Assembly (NCBI GenBank): GCA_036504215.1
Contig: DASXVO010000010.1
Span: 1-33,927 of the forward strand
DNA: 33,927 nucleotides
Direction of reading: 5' to 3'
From: Vicinamibacterales bacterium
GTDB taxonomy: Bacteria > Acidobacteriota > Vicinamibacteria > Vicinamibacterales > Fen-181
Part shown: one piece after another, positions 14,737-23,542 of the stretch
How positions within the stretch are numbered: the stretch's first letter is position 1
Layout: each line of letters opens with the position of its first letter
Notes under the pieces: generated by a model
What the model was told of the DNA's origin: nothing
The model's database searches: none
The model's input: only the letters and a program-made list of their open reading frames with translations
Position numbers and translations under genes: made by a program

Positions 14737-17421
14737 CTACTTCAGGAGCGCGGCTTCGTCGCGGTTGATGTCGATCTTGCGGAGCTTCCCGGCCAGAGGG
14801 ACGCGGGTTTCCAGGGTCTTGTCGGTGAGTTTCACGATGAGGTCGGCTGCGGGCCTGTCGGTGTAGTCGAGCGTGACGGTGACGGGCACGTCGTACACCT
14901 CGCCCGTCTGCTCGAAGTGCAGCACGGCCACCGGGCCGGCGGGTGAGTCCTCGACGCGGGAGGTGAACGTCACCTCGGGGAGTCCGTCACCATAGATCCA
15001 GCGCTCGAAGAAGCGCTCCAGGTTCATGCCCGATTCCTGCTCCATCGCCTGGCGCAGGTCTTCCGATCCGGCCTTGCGGAACCGCCACGTGTCGTAGAAC
15101 CGGCGGAGCCCGCCGAAGAACACCTGGTCGCCCAGCAGCCGCCGCAGCATGTGGAGCACCATCGCGCTCTTGTTGTACACGACCGCGCGGAACGTCCGGC
15201 TCTCGCCCTTGATGTGGCCGATGCGGTAGCCGAGGAACACCGGGCCCTGGTTCGATTCCCCGACACCCCACCGGTGCATCCGCCGGATGATGCTGTCGAA
15301 GACGCCGCGACCGCGCGCCTTCTCCGCATAGAGCGCGGCAAAGTACTGCGAGATCCCTTCGCTCAGCCATTGCTCGTGGTAGTTCTTCCAGCCGATCGCC
15401 TGTCCCCACCACTGGTGCGCGATTTCATGCGCGAGGAAGAACTCGGGGAAATCAGGGAACGACGCCGGGTCGTCGGCCCATCGAATCGGGCCCGTCGCCG
15501 TCGGCAGCGAGATGACGGACAGATAGGCGGGGCTGTGGCCGCCGGGCAGCCGCCGCTCGACGGCCACGGCCGTCAGCGTCGGGTACGGGCAGTCGCCGAC
15601 GAGCGACGTGTAGAACCGCAGGATCTGGCCGGCCGACCGAGCCATGTCTGGTCCGCGCGCCCTCAGCCTCGGGTTCGTCCTGACCGAGAGATCCAGGTCG
15701 TCGTAATACACGCCAGGGCTCCGAAGCGCACGAGCGGCTTCGACGAGCGGGGCGAGCGCCACCTTCTCGTGGCGGGCGATGGCGAGCGACGCCACGATGA
15801 ACGACAGGTACCTCGCGGGCTGCGAGACGATGAACGAGAAGGCCCGCGACGAACCGGGGTTCTGCGGGGACGGCACCAGCTTCTCGGTGGACACGGGATC
15901 GCCGCTGGCCGCACAGCTGTACGGTTCCGGCACCACGATCCGCATCGTCGCGTTCGCGTACGACGCGGTCGTGGCCTGCGGATACCAGTAGCTGCGGTTG
16001 CTGTAGAGGAAGCTCTCCTCGAGCGGGATCTCGGACTGCTCGGATTCGGGGAACTGCGGCATCTGCGGCGTCAGTGTCAACGCTTCGTGATCGATCGACT
16101 GCGGCTGCAGCGTTCCCGAGTACATCACCGTGAGCGTGGTGCGCGTCCCTTTGACCAATGTGGCGGGCAGGTTGACCACGACGCTGTTCTGGTTGTGGAC
16201 GCGGACGCACAGCAGCCGGCCGTAGTCGCCGGACGTGACGGACCGGACCGACAACGAATCGGCCAGCCGCAGCGTGATGGTGTTGGAACCCTTTCCCTGA
16301 ATCTCGATGTCGAGCCGGGCGCGTCCCTCGATCCACCTGCGCGCGGGCGCGAACGAGACGTCGATGTCGTACGAATGGACGCGGTAATCGACCTTGTCGT
16401 CCTCGTCGTAGAAACGCGTGAAGCTCCGGAGGTGATCCTGCGACGAGTAGACCGCGATGTTCCGCCGATTCCTCCGGTCGTAGAGCGAGATGTCCTCGAT
16501 CTCGTTCGACGACCGCGTGTACGTCAGCGTGTCGAACCGACGCGTCCGGATCTCGGCGAGAAAGTCGCCAGAGCCTGGGAGGAGCGACCACGTGTCGCTG
16601 CTCATCTCGCCAAGGTCGAGGCCGAACGACTTGCCCAACTCCTGGCGGAAGATCTCGTCCGCGCGTTTGAAGTCGCGCGGGTCCACCGGCCGCTGGACGA
16701 TCTCCTTTGTTCTGGCGTGCGCGCCGAGGTCGCCCGGGTTGATGCGGAAGAAGAAGGCCTCGAACCCGGACTGAAGCGTCTCCGCGCCCGAGAAGAGCCG
16801 CACCTGGCCGCGCTCGGTCGTTTGCCCCGGCGCAAAGCTCATCTCGCCGTGGCCGAGGACCACGAACGCGGTCGCGCCGCCGTCGACGTCGGCGACGAAC
16901 AGCGAGCCCTCTGCCACGGTCAGGCGAAGGTCCTCGGCAGTCACGACGAGGTCCTTGAACACCATCTGCCGCCTTGGATTGAGCGCAAGGCGGTAAAGGC
17001 CCTGCAGCGTCGAAATGAGTTCCTGGTAGGCGATGCCCCACTCCTCGGAGTTGCGGCCCCGCCGCCGCACGTCGAGGCGCCATGTGGTGAGGCGCGCGCG
17101 CACACCGGTCTCGATGAACACCTCGAGTAGCAGTTGATACCCGTCGCCGGGAAGATTGCCGGCCAGTTCGGCCCGGTCACGCTCGCGGACGACCACGCGG
17201 GTGATCGCAGGGGAGATGGTGGAGCGGGCGAAGGTCATCGCGCGTTCGCGGTCGGCCACGCCGGAAAGCAGATCCGCGTAGCGCTCGGCGTCGCCGCCGC
17301 GCACGACCTGCTCGAGCCGGCCGAGCAGCGCCGCCACACCGTCTGTCGAGGAGGCAGGCTGCGCCCACGCTGTGCCCGACAGGCACGCCGCGCAGACGAT
17401 GGCCAGGACGAGATGCTTCAT
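14737..17421 (-). CDS. Secreted M1-family metallopeptidase
   Basis: The 894-residue protein begins with a signal peptide (residues 1-20, ending TAWAQ). A long N-terminal region of unknown fold (about 25-370) is followed by the M1 beta-saddle domain (YRVHSYDIDVSF, RWIEGRARLDIE) and the zinc-binding catalytic domain: H665-E-I-A-H669 then 18 residues and E688 (WLSEGISQYFA), the classic HExxH-x18-E gluzincin site. The GxMEN substrate motif of standard aminopeptidases is absent; the equivalent strand reads RRLPGGHSPAYLSV, as in a divergent M1 subfamily. It should hydrolyse peptides in the periplasm or outside the cell. GAAGGTG upstream supports ATG 17421. The spacer 17422-17588 holds no gene. Confidence 0.88.
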   Translation of the reverse strand: MKHLVLAIVCAACLSGTAWAQPASSTDGVAALLGRLEQVVRGGDAERYADLLSGVADRERAMTFARSTISPAITRVVVRERDRAELAGNLPGDGYQLLLEVFIETGVRARLTTWRLDVRRRGRNSEEWGIAYQELISTLQGLYRLALNPRRQMVFKDLVVTAEDLRLTVAEGSLFVADVDGGATAFVVLGHGEMSFAPGQTTERGQVRLFSGAETLQSGFEAFFFRINPGDLGAHARTKEIVQRPVDPRDFKRADEIFRQELGKSFGLDLGEMSSDTWSLLPGSGDFLAEIRTRRFDTLTYTRSSNEIEDISLYDRRNRRNIAVYSSQDHLRSFTRFYDEDDKVDYRVHSYDIDVSFAPARRWIEGRARLDIEIQGKGSNTITLRLADSLSVRSVTSGDYGRLLCVRVHNQNSVVVNLPATLVKGTRTTLTVMYSGTLQPQSIDHEALTLTPQMPQFPESEQSEIPLEESFLYSNRSYWYPQATTASYANATMRIVVPEPYSCAASGDPVSTEKLVPSPQNPGSSRAFSFIVSQPARYLSFIVASLAIARHEKVALAPLVEAARALRSPGVYYDDLDLSVRTNPRLRARGPDMARSAGQILRFYTSLVGDCPYPTLTAVAVERRLPGGHSPAYLSVISLPTATGPIRWADDPASFPDFPEFFLAHEIAHQWWGQAIGWKNYHEQWLSEGISQYFAALYAEKARGRGVFDSIIRRMHRWGVGESNQGPVFLGYRIGHIKGESRTFRAVVYNKSAMVLHMLRRLLGDQVFFGGLRRFYDTWRFRKAGSEDLRQAMEQESGMNLERFFERWIYGDGLPEVTFTSRVEDSPAGPVAVLHFEQTGEVYDVPVTVTLDYTDRPAADLIVKLTDKTLETRVPLAGKLRKIDINRDEAALLK

Positions 17422-17588
17422 CGACACCTTCACTTTAGTTGTGCCGTCGTGGCCCCGGTGTGACGTTGGGCGGGCCGATTGATGACACATCCTACCCGCA
17501 GTCCGGCCCTGCGTCGCCGAAGTTGCGGAGCAACGAAGGCGGGAGCGCAGACCGGGCCGCGTCAGCCGATCCTCCGAACGGCGGCGGG

Positions 17589-18800
17589 TCAGGCAGACCG
17601 TTGCTGCTTGCCCGTCCTGCCCGTCCTTCGGCGAACCACCAGGAGCGTCACATCGTCGGCCAGGTAGGTTTCCTGGGCGTGGACTTCGACCACGCGGAGG
17701 ATGGCCTGCGCGAGGTCGCGCGGGGAGTCGCTCGCGTGGACATCCACAATCCGCTGTAGGCCGGCCTCCTCGAACGCCTGCCCCTTGTGGTTCTCGGCCT
17801 CGGTCACACCGTCGCTGTAGAGCACGAGCGTGTCGCCAGGTTCCATGGTGGCCTCGCGCGACTCGTAGCGCGAGCCATCGAACATGCCGAGAGCGATGCC
17901 GCCGCCCGACAGCGACTCGAACCTGCCGTCCCTGCGCCTGAGCATGCCAGGCATATGGCCGGCGTTGACATAGACGAGGCGACCGGTGGACGGATCGCAG
18001 AAAGCGAAGAAGAGCGTGATGAAGCGCGAAGCAGGGGAGTGTCGCGAGATCTGGATGTTCAGCCGTTCGGCCAGAGCGGCGGCTTCGAGGCCCTCGTCCA
18101 CCAGCGTTCGGAACATGGCCAGCAGCAGGGCCATCAGGAGGGCGGCTGGGCTGCCCTTGCCGGCCACGTCGCCAAGGGTGACCACGATACGGCCGTCCGG
18201 CAGCGGCTGGACGTCATAGAAATCGCCGCCAACCGTGTTGGCGGGTCGCGTCAGGCCGAACACCTCGAAGGCGTCCGACTGGTAGATCGCCTGCGGCAGC
18301 ATCGCATACTGGATTTCGCGGGCGATCTCGAGGTCGTTCTTGAGCGACAGGCGATCGGCCACCTCGAGCAGAACCAGCAGGTTCACCAGAACGAGCGACA
18401 GGAACAACGTGCCGGCGCCGTCCGCCCAGCTCGGGAAGAGCAGGCCGAAGGTGACGATGAAAGGGCCGACCGGAAGCGGCAGCCGGACGCCCCCCAGGCC
18501 GCGGAACAGCTGAACGAAGCCGAGACACGCCAGCAGCAGCGAGACGCCGAAGAGCACGCGGCGAGCCGGCGACAATCGGAGTGTGAACGCCCAGAAGAGG
18601 AGGCGCGCGCGGCCGAGCAGTCGCTTGTGTGCCGGAAGGCCGGAGAGCGTATCCTCGTCGATGCGGCGGGCAAAGAACCGGTAGGCCTCGCGCGTGTCGC
18701 GGGTGAACAGCCGCGGCAGGTCCTCGCGCTTGAGGCCGTGGGTGTACGCCTCGAGAAAGGCGCGCGCCCGGTCAGGCAATTTCGACTTGTGCGCCGCCAT
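17589..18800 (-). CDS. Membrane PP2C (SpoIIE/RsbU-type) phosphatase
   Basis: This 403-residue protein has a cytoplasmic N-terminal segment (1-80), then two hydrophobic regions (about 80-100, RVLFGVSLLLACLGFVQLF, and 108-150) that anchor it to the inner membrane, a short signalling helix (DRLSLKNDLEIAREIQYAMLP) and a C-terminal PPM phosphatase domain. The metal-site motifs are present: TVGGDFYDV, LGDVAGKGSPAALL, LYSDGVTEAEN and ADDVTLLVV. It is a second serine phosphatase of the same class as the one at 6951, and probably acts on an anti-sigma-factor antagonist or similar phosphoprotein. No partner gene is adjacent. ATG 18800 has AGAGGA about seven bases upstream. Confidence 0.9.
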   Translation of the reverse strand: MAAHKSKLPDRARAFLEAYTHGLKREDLPRLFTRDTREAYRFFARRIDEDTLSGLPAHKRLLGRARLLFWAFTLRLSPARRVLFGVSLLLACLGFVQLFRGLGGVRLPLPVGPFIVTFGLLFPSWADGAGTLFLSLVLVNLLVLLEVADRLSLKNDLEIAREIQYAMLPQAIYQSDAFEVFGLTRPANTVGGDFYDVQPLPDGRIVVTLGDVAGKGSPAALLMALLLAMFRTLVDEGLEAAALAERLNIQISRHSPASRFITLFFAFCDPSTGRLVYVNAGHMPGMLRRRDGRFESLSGGGIALGMFDGSRYESREATMEPGDTLVLYSDGVTEAENHKGQAFEEAGLQRIVDVHASDSPRDLAQAILRVVEVHAQETYLADDVTLLVVRRRTGRTGKQQRSA

Positions 18801-18889
18801 GGTTCGTCCTCTACGTAGACGAAAACGGGATCAGGACGGTTCACGACCGGTGCCGACGGTGCTCGAGCTGCGGCTGCCGGAGGTGCAGA

Positions 18890-19155
18890 ACGTCCAGCGC
18901 CTTCAGCACGGCAGCTGCAGCACCTCCAGCACCCTCAGCACCGCACCTGCAGCACCTCCAGCACCCCTGGCACCCTCAGCACCGCACCTGCAGCACCTCC
19001 AGCACCCCTGGCACCTTCGGCACCGCACCTGCAGCACCTCCAGCACCCCTGGCACCTTCAGCACCGCACCTGTAGCACCTCCAGCACCCCTGGCACCTTC
19101 GGCACCGCACCTGTAGCACCTGTAGCACCTCCAGCACCCTCAGCACCCGTCGCAC
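18890..19155. repeat. Repeat array with 41-bp higher-order unit (9-mers of GCACC)
   Basis: The region between the divergent phosphatase and acpS genes is an array of 9-bp words starting GCACC (GCACCTGCA, GCACCTCCA, GCACCCCTG, GCACCTTCG). Four 9-mers followed by a lone GCACC make a 41-bp unit; unit starts are visible at 18943, 18984, 19025, 19066 and 19107, exactly 41 bp apart, with imperfect copies on either side. The unit length is not a multiple of three, so the Ala/Pro-rich open frame across it is not a gene. The array stops a few bases before the -10-like sequence of acpS. Confidence 0.93.
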
Positions 19156-19163
19156 GCGTACTC

Positions 19164-19174
19164 TATGCTATCCT
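19164..19174 (+). promoter_or_regulatory. -10 region of acpS
   Basis: TATGCTATCCT contains two overlapping -10-like hexamers (TATGCT 19164-19169 and TATCCT 19169-19174). The second lies eight bases before GTG 19183. There is no Shine-Dalgarno sequence before either the GTG or the ATG at 19165, which itself would overlap the -10. Confidence 0.4.
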
Positions 19175-19182
19175 CCCTCCCC

Positions 19183-19563
19183 GTGGTGCTGGGAATCGGG
19201 ATCGATCTCGTGGACGTGGCGCGATTTGCCAGGATATCTGCCCGCCACGACGGGCGGTTCCTCGAGAGCCTGTTCACGCCGGAGGAGATCGCCTGGTGCC
19301 GAGGGCGGCGCCGCAGTGACGAACACCTGGCCGCGCGGTTCGCAGCGCGCGAGGCGGTACTGAAAGCGCTCGGCACGGGACTCGTGGGCCTCATGTCGTG
19401 GAAGCACATCGAGGTCGTGCCGGCCGACGCCCCTGGCGTGTTCACGATGCGCGTCGGCGGTGCCGTGGGTGCCGAGGCCGAGCGGCGCGGCGTCCGCGGC
19501 GTGCACCTGTCCCTGACCACGACGCGAACGCTCGCCGCCGCAACTGTCGTATTGGAAACGTGA
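19183..19563 (+). CDS. acpS: Holo-[acyl-carrier-protein] synthase AcpS
   Basis: The 126-residue enzyme transfers 4'-phosphopantetheine from CoA to the serine of an acyl carrier protein. The family motifs are present: GIGIDLVDVARF (with the Mg2+-binding Asp), LFTPEEIAWC, the catalytic AARFAAREAVLKALGTG helix and SWKHIEV; the C-terminal end has VHLSLTTTRTLAAATVV in place of the usual S-I-S-H. GTG 19183 is chosen because homologues begin a few residues before GIGID and the upstream ATG 19165 overlaps promoter-like sequence. The ACP gene follows after 20 bases, so enzyme and probable substrate are made from one operon. Confidence 0.92.
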   Translation: MVLGIGIDLVDVARFARISARHDGRFLESLFTPEEIAWCRGRRRSDEHLAARFAAREAVLKALGTGLVGLMSWKHIEVVPADAPGVFTMRVGGAVGAEAERRGVRGVHLSLTTTRTLAAATVVLET

Positions 19564-19583
19564 ATGGCTCCGAAGGAGATCTG

Positions 19584-19829
19584 ATGAAAGACATCATCCT
19601 CGAGTACATCAAGAACGAGTACGTCGACGAGGACGAAGCTGACGAGATCAAGCTGGACGAGAACACGCCTCTCATCAGCAGCGGCATCGTGGACAGTTTC
19701 AGCATGGTGAGCCTGAAGCGGTTCCTCGAGAAGAAGTACGCCATCTCGATTCCCGACGACCAGGCGACGCCCGAGGCGTTCAATACCGTCGCCAGCATCA
19801 TCGAGTTGGTGGGGCGGTTCAAGAAGTAG
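19584..19829 (+). CDS. Acyl carrier protein, dedicated type
   Basis: This 81-residue acidic protein has the ACP four-helix pattern. The phosphopantetheine-accepting serine is Ser38 in GIVDSFSMVSLKRFLEKKY; the sequence is DSF rather than the DSL of the fatty-acid-synthesis ACP, which suggests a specialised carrier. A C-terminal part IPDDQATPEAFNTVASI completes the fold. AAGGAG nine bases upstream supports ATG 19584. It sits between acpS and the kbl-type gene. A related ACP C-terminus survives as a remnant at 28259-28357. Its acyl cargo is unknown. Confidence 0.92.
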   Translation: MKDIILEYIKNEYVDEDEADEIKLDENTPLISSGIVDSFSMVSLKRFLEKKYAISIPDDQATPEAFNTVASIIELVGRFKK

Positions 19830-19889
19830 GCGGCAAGGCGGCTGGGCGGGCAGGCGGAACGGGGACACGCGGTGCAGCGGTTGGAAGGC

Positions 19890-19916
19890 GAGGCGGCCGA
19901 CGGATTCTGCCGCCTC
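19890..19916 (+). terminator. GC-rich hairpin between the ACP and kbl genes
   Basis: GAGGCGGC (19890-19897) and GCCGCCTC (19909-19916) form a perfect 8-bp stem with an 11-nt loop in the 122-bp spacer. No T-run follows. It may be a partial terminator or attenuator that sets the ratio of ACP to the synthase, or just a consequence of the GC-rich word repeats in the spacer. Confidence 0.35.
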
Positions 19917-19951
19917 CCCGCCTCTCCGTCTTCTGGATCGAAAGGACTCAT

Positions 19952-21199
19952 ATGGCTTATCCGACGACCGCGCACGAGGCGTATCGGGCCGAGTTGCAGG
20001 CAATTCACGACAAGGGCATCTTCAAGGAGGAGCGGTACATCCACTCCCCGCAGGCGTCGGGCATTTCCGTGGAGTTCCCGCGCGGTGCGGCGCCGAAGCA
20101 GGTGGTCAATCTCTGCTCGAACAACTATCTGGGACTGTCGAGCCATCCGGACGTGATCGCGGCGGCGCATCGCGGCCTCGACGAGCGCGGGTACGGCATG
20201 TCGAGCGTCCGCTTCATCTGCGGCACGCAGGACCTCCATCGCCAACTCGAGCAGAAGCTCACCGAGTTCCTCGGCACGGAGGACACGATCCTCTTCCCGA
20301 GCTGCATGGACGCGAACGGCGGCGTGTTCGAGGCGGTGTTGAGTGACCAGGACGTGATGATTGCCGATCGCCTCGTGCACGCGAGCATCGTGGACGGCAT
20401 GCGCCTGTGCAAGGCGATGCAGGACACGTACAAGCACGCGGACATGAAGCACCTGGAACAGAAGCTCCAGGAACATCAGGACAAACGCATCCGGCTGATC
20501 ATCACCGACGGCGTCTTCTCCATGGACGGCGACCTCGCACCGCTCGACGAGATCGTCGCACTGGCCGAGAAGTACAACGCGCTGGTGTTCGTCGATGACA
20601 GCCACGCGAGCGGGTTCATGGGCAAGACGGGTCGCGGGGTGCACGAGCACTTCGGCGTGGTCGGCAAGATCGACATCATCACGACCACGCTCGGCAAGGC
20701 GCTGGGGGGCGCGAGCGGCGGCTGCGTGTCCGGGCGCAAGGAGATTGTCGAGCTCTGCAGGCAGAAGGCTCGTCCGTACCTGTTCAGCAACGCCGTGCCT
20801 CCGCCCATCGCGGCGGCGGCGCTGAAGGTGCTCGAGATCATCAGCAGCACCACCGAGCGGCGCGACAAGCTCGCGGCGAACACGAGATTCTGGCGTCAAG
20901 CCCTGCCCGAGGCCGGGTTCGTCATCAAGGAAGGCGACAGCCCGATCGTCCCGATCATGCTGTTCAATGCGAAACTGAGCCAGGACATCGCCCGCGATCT
21001 GTTCCAGGAAGGGATCTACGTCATCGGCTTCTTCTTCCCCGTCGTCGCCGCCGGGCAGGCCCGCATCCGGACGCAGATGTCGGCCGGCCACGACATCCCG
21101 ATGCTGGAGGCCGCCGTCGAATCGCTGAAGAAGGTTGGTTCGAAGTACGGAATCCTGGGGTTGGACAAGAAGGGGATCATCGAGAAGTACGGGCTCTAG
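19952..21199 (+). CDS. kbl: Glycine C-acetyltransferase (2-amino-3-ketobutyrate CoA ligase)
   Basis: The 415-residue protein is an alpha-oxoamine synthase, a PLP enzyme that condenses an acyl thioester with an amino acid. It is very close to E. coli Kbl: FKEERYI, NNYLGLSSHPDVI, FICGTQDLH, HASIVDG, ITDGVFSMDGD, FVDDSHASGFMG and the PLP lysine K249 in TTTLGKALGGASGG. Kbl makes or splits 2-amino-3-ketobutyrate in threonine and glycine metabolism, usually next to threonine dehydrogenase (tdh), which is absent here. Instead the gene follows acpS and an ACP gene, so an acyl-ACP substrate is conceivable, though the residues look like true Kbl. AAAGGA lies eight bases before ATG 19952. An 11-bp stem downstream probably ends the operon. 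Confidence 0.9.
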   Translation: MAYPTTAHEAYRAELQAIHDKGIFKEERYIHSPQASGISVEFPRGAAPKQVVNLCSNNYLGLSSHPDVIAAAHRGLDERGYGMSSVRFICGTQDLHRQLEQKLTEFLGTEDTILFPSCMDANGGVFEAVLSDQDVMIADRLVHASIVDGMRLCKAMQDTYKHADMKHLEQKLQEHQDKRIRLIITDGVFSMDGDLAPLDEIVALAEKYNALVFVDDSHASGFMGKTGRGVHEHFGVVGKIDIITTTLGKALGGASGGCVSGRKEIVELCRQKARPYLFSNAVPPPIAAAALKVLEIISSTTERRDKLAANTRFWRQALPEAGFVIKEGDSPIVPIMLFNAKLSQDIARDLFQEGIYVIGFFFPVVAAGQARIRTQMSAGHDIPMLEAAVESLKKVGSKYGILGLDKKGIIEKYGL

Positions 21200-21543
21200 C
21201 CAGGCGCCAGGACATAGAAGCGAGAATGGATGCCGGCAGGGGCGCGACTGGACGCCCCTGCCGACTGGCAGACCTCGCCGGCCGTCATCATCGACTGGCC
21301 AGGATCTTCGCCTGATCATTGACCCCCTCTCAGCCCTTCAGTACACTCGCCAAACGCGCCAGAGTCGCCACCCAGGGCTGAGCCTTGTGCACTCATCTTG
21401 TCTCTTGGAACGGTCGGGATTCGGGATCCAGGATCCAGAGATCCAGCCCTCAACCCTGCTCCCCGGTCCCCGACCCCTGATTATTCATGCGCCCGGTGAC
21501 CGGCGTCGGTCCGCCAGGGCGATATGGCGCCATGGAGGTATGA
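21200..21543. other. kbl-aconitase spacer with hairpin and GGATC word repeats
   Basis: The 344-bp spacer holds the 21234-21263 hairpin and, at 21416-21480, loosely repeated words (GGGATTCGGGATCCAGGATC, then GAGATCC and CCCCGGTCCCCGACCCC). A GGAGGT at 21534-21539 is the ribosome-binding site of the aconitase gene. I see no other gene and no clear -35/-10 pair. Confidence 0.5.
21234..21263 (+). terminator. Strong hairpin terminator after kbl
   Basis: CGGCAGGGGCG (21234-21244) and CGCCCCTGCCG (21253-21263) pair perfectly over 11 bp around an 8-nt loop, 35 bases after the kbl stop. It lacks a T-tract, as do the other hairpins in the window. Confidence 0.6.
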
Positions 21544-23475
21544 ATGGGCAATTCAGTCACGCGTCAGATCATCGAGCAGCACCTGCTCGAAGGCCAGATG
21601 GTGGCCGGCAACGAAGTCGCCATCCGGATTGACCAGACTCTCACGCAGGATGCCACCGGGACGATGGCGTATCTGCAGTTCGAAGCGATCGGGATTCCGC
21701 GCGTGCGGACGGAGTTGTCGGTCAGCTACGTGGACCACAACACGCTGCAGAGCGATTTCAAGAACGCCGACGACCACAACTACCTGCGCACCGTCGCCGC
21801 CAGGCACGGGATCGTCTTCTCCCGGCCGGGCAACGGCATCTGCCACCAAGTGCACCTCGAACGGTTCGCCGCCCCGGGCAAGACGCTGATCGGCAGCGAC
21901 AGCCACACGCCCACCGCGGGCGGCATCGGATCGCTCGCGCTCGGCGCCGGCGGTCTCGACGTCGCCTGCGCGATGGCGGGCGAGCCCTTCCGCATCAAAT
22001 TCCCGCGCATCGCCGGCATCAAGCTGACCGGCAAGCTGTCGCCGTGGGTTTCCGCGAAGGACGTCATCCTCGAACTGCTGCGTCGCGTGGACGTGAAGGG
22101 AGGCGTGGGGAAGGTCTTCGAGTACTTCGGTCCCGGCGTGCGGAGCCTGTCGGTGCCCGACCGCGCGACCATCACGAACATGGGCACGGAGACCGGCGCG
22201 ACGACATCGATCTTCCCGAGCGACGCCGTGACGAAGGCGTTCCTGAAGGCGCAGGGCCGCGAGGCCCAGTGGGTGAAGCTCGAAGCCGACGGCCGGCGGG
22301 GCTTCGACGAGATCGTCGAGATCGACCTGGGCCAGATCGAGCCGCTGGCGGCCACGCCTCACAGCCCCGGGGCGGTGAAGTCGATCCGCGAGATCGGCCG
22401 CATCCCGGTGCAGCAGGTTTGCATCGGATCGTGCACGAACTCGTCGCTCGAGGACATGAAGGTGACGGCGGCGGTATTGAAGGGCAAGACGATCGCCGAG
22501 AACCTGCACCTGACCGTCAACCCGGGCAGCCGGCAAGTGGTCGAGCACCTGGTCGAGACCGGGGACATGCGCGACCTGGTCGCTGCGGGCGCGCGGATTC
22601 TCGAGAACGCGTGCGGACCGTGCATCGGCATGGGTGCGGCGCCGCCGTCTGGCGCGGTGTCGGTGCGGACGTTCAACCGCAATTTCGAAGGCCGGAGCGG
22701 CACGAAGGACGCGGCGGTCTACCTCGTCTCGCCGGAAGTCGCGGCGGCGACGGCCGTCGCCGGCGTGCTGACCGACCCGCGCGACCTGGGCGAACAGCCG
22801 AAAGTGAGGCTGCCGAAGAGCTTCTTCGTCAACGACAACCTGTTCATCAAGCCACTCGACGAGGCGCTGGCGACCGGTGCGCAGATCGTCCGCGGGCCGA
22901 ACATCGCGCCCCTGCCGGCGTTCCCGCCGCTGCCCGAGATGCTGTGCGGTGAGGTGTTGCTGAAGGTCGGCGACAACATCACGACCGACCACATCATGCC
23001 GGCGGGCGCGAAGGTGCTGCCGCTGCGCAGCAACATCCCCGAGATCGCCAAGTACGTATTCGAGGCGGTGGACGCGACGTTCGCGCAGCGCGCCAAGGCG
23101 GCGGGCGGCGGCTTCATTGTCGGCGGCGACAACTACGGCCAGGGGTCGAGCCGCGAGCACGCCGCGCTCGCGCCGAAATACCTTGGCGTGAAGGCGGTCA
23201 TCGTCCGTTCCTTCGCGCGCATCCACCTCGCCAACCTGATCAACTTCGGCATCGTGCCGCTGACGTTCAAGAACCCGGCGGATTACGACGCCATCGAACC
23301 GGGCGACCACCTGGAGGTGGTGATTGGCGACCTCCAGGGACGGGTCGTCCTGCGCAACGTGACCGACGGGACCGAGGCGGAGCTCGTGCACGCGCTCTCG
23401 CCGCTCGACGCGAAGATCCTGAAGGCGGGAGGAAAGCTCCCCTGGATCAAGGCGCAGTTGGAGGAACGGGCATAG
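21544..23475 (+). CDS. acn: Aconitate hydratase
   Basis: The 643-residue enzyme interconverts citrate and isocitrate in the TCA cycle in the cytoplasm. It has the length of the shorter bacterial/mitochondrial-like aconitases. Signature sequences are [20 protein letters not shown], the 4Fe-4S ligands in IGSCTNSS (first Cys) and [10 protein letters not shown] (two Cys), and the swivelling C-terminal domain with [13 protein letters not shown] and [15 protein letters not shown]. All expected cluster and substrate residues that I can place are present. GGAGGT four bases upstream supports ATG 21544. The isocitrate dehydrogenase gene follows on the same strand after 67 bases, so the two consecutive TCA steps are probably coexpressed. 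Confidence 0.95.
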   Translation: MGNSVTRQIIEQHLLEGQMVAGNEVAIRIDQTLTQDATGTMAYLQFEAIGIPRVRTELSVSYVDHNTLQSDFKNADDHNYLRTVAARHGIVFSRPGNGICHQVHLERFAAPGKTLIGSDSHTPTAGGIGSLALGAGGLDVACAMAGEPFRIKFPRIAGIKLTGKLSPWVSAKDVILELLRRVDVKGGVGKVFEYFGPGVRSLSVPDRATITNMGTETGATTSIFPSDAVTKAFLKAQGREAQWVKLEADGRRGFDEIVEIDLGQIEPLAATPHSPGAVKSIREIGRIPVQQVCIGSCTNSSLEDMKVTAAVLKGKTIAENLHLTVNPGSRQVVEHLVETGDMRDLVAAGARILENACGPCIGMGAAPPSGAVSVRTFNRNFEGRSGTKDAAVYLVSPEVAAATAVAGVLTDPRDLGEQPKVRLPKSFFVNDNLFIKPLDEALATGAQIVRGPNIAPLPAFPPLPEMLCGEVLLKVGDNITTDHIMPAGAKVLPLRSNIPEIAKYVFEAVDATFAQRAKAAGGGFIVGGDNYGQGSSREHAALAPKYLGVKAVIVRSFARIHLANLINFGIVPLTFKNPADYDAIEPGDHLEVVIGDLQGRVVLRNVTDGTEAELVHALSPLDAKILKAGGKLPWIKAQLEERA

Positions 23476-23542
23476 GGGAAAGTGCTCGGTGCTATGTGCT
23501 GAGTGCGCCGGACGGGGCCGGGAGCCTTTGAGAGGAATGACG

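Noticed and set aside
18694-19116. Pro/Ala/His-rich open frame over the first 41-bp repeat array (and a similar one at 33574-33783)
   Set aside because: The 41-bp period is not a multiple of three and the frame is a translation of the repeat; no ribosome-binding site.
18890-19155. CRISPR array
   Set aside because: There are no unique spacers between conserved repeats; the whole array is 9-mers, and no cas gene is nearby.
19952-21199. Serine palmitoyltransferase identity for the kbl gene
   Set aside because: Although ACP and AcpS genes precede it, the motifs (FICGTQDLH, TTTLGKALGGASGG) are those of Kbl, and no ceramide genes are present; kept only as a hypothesis about substrate.
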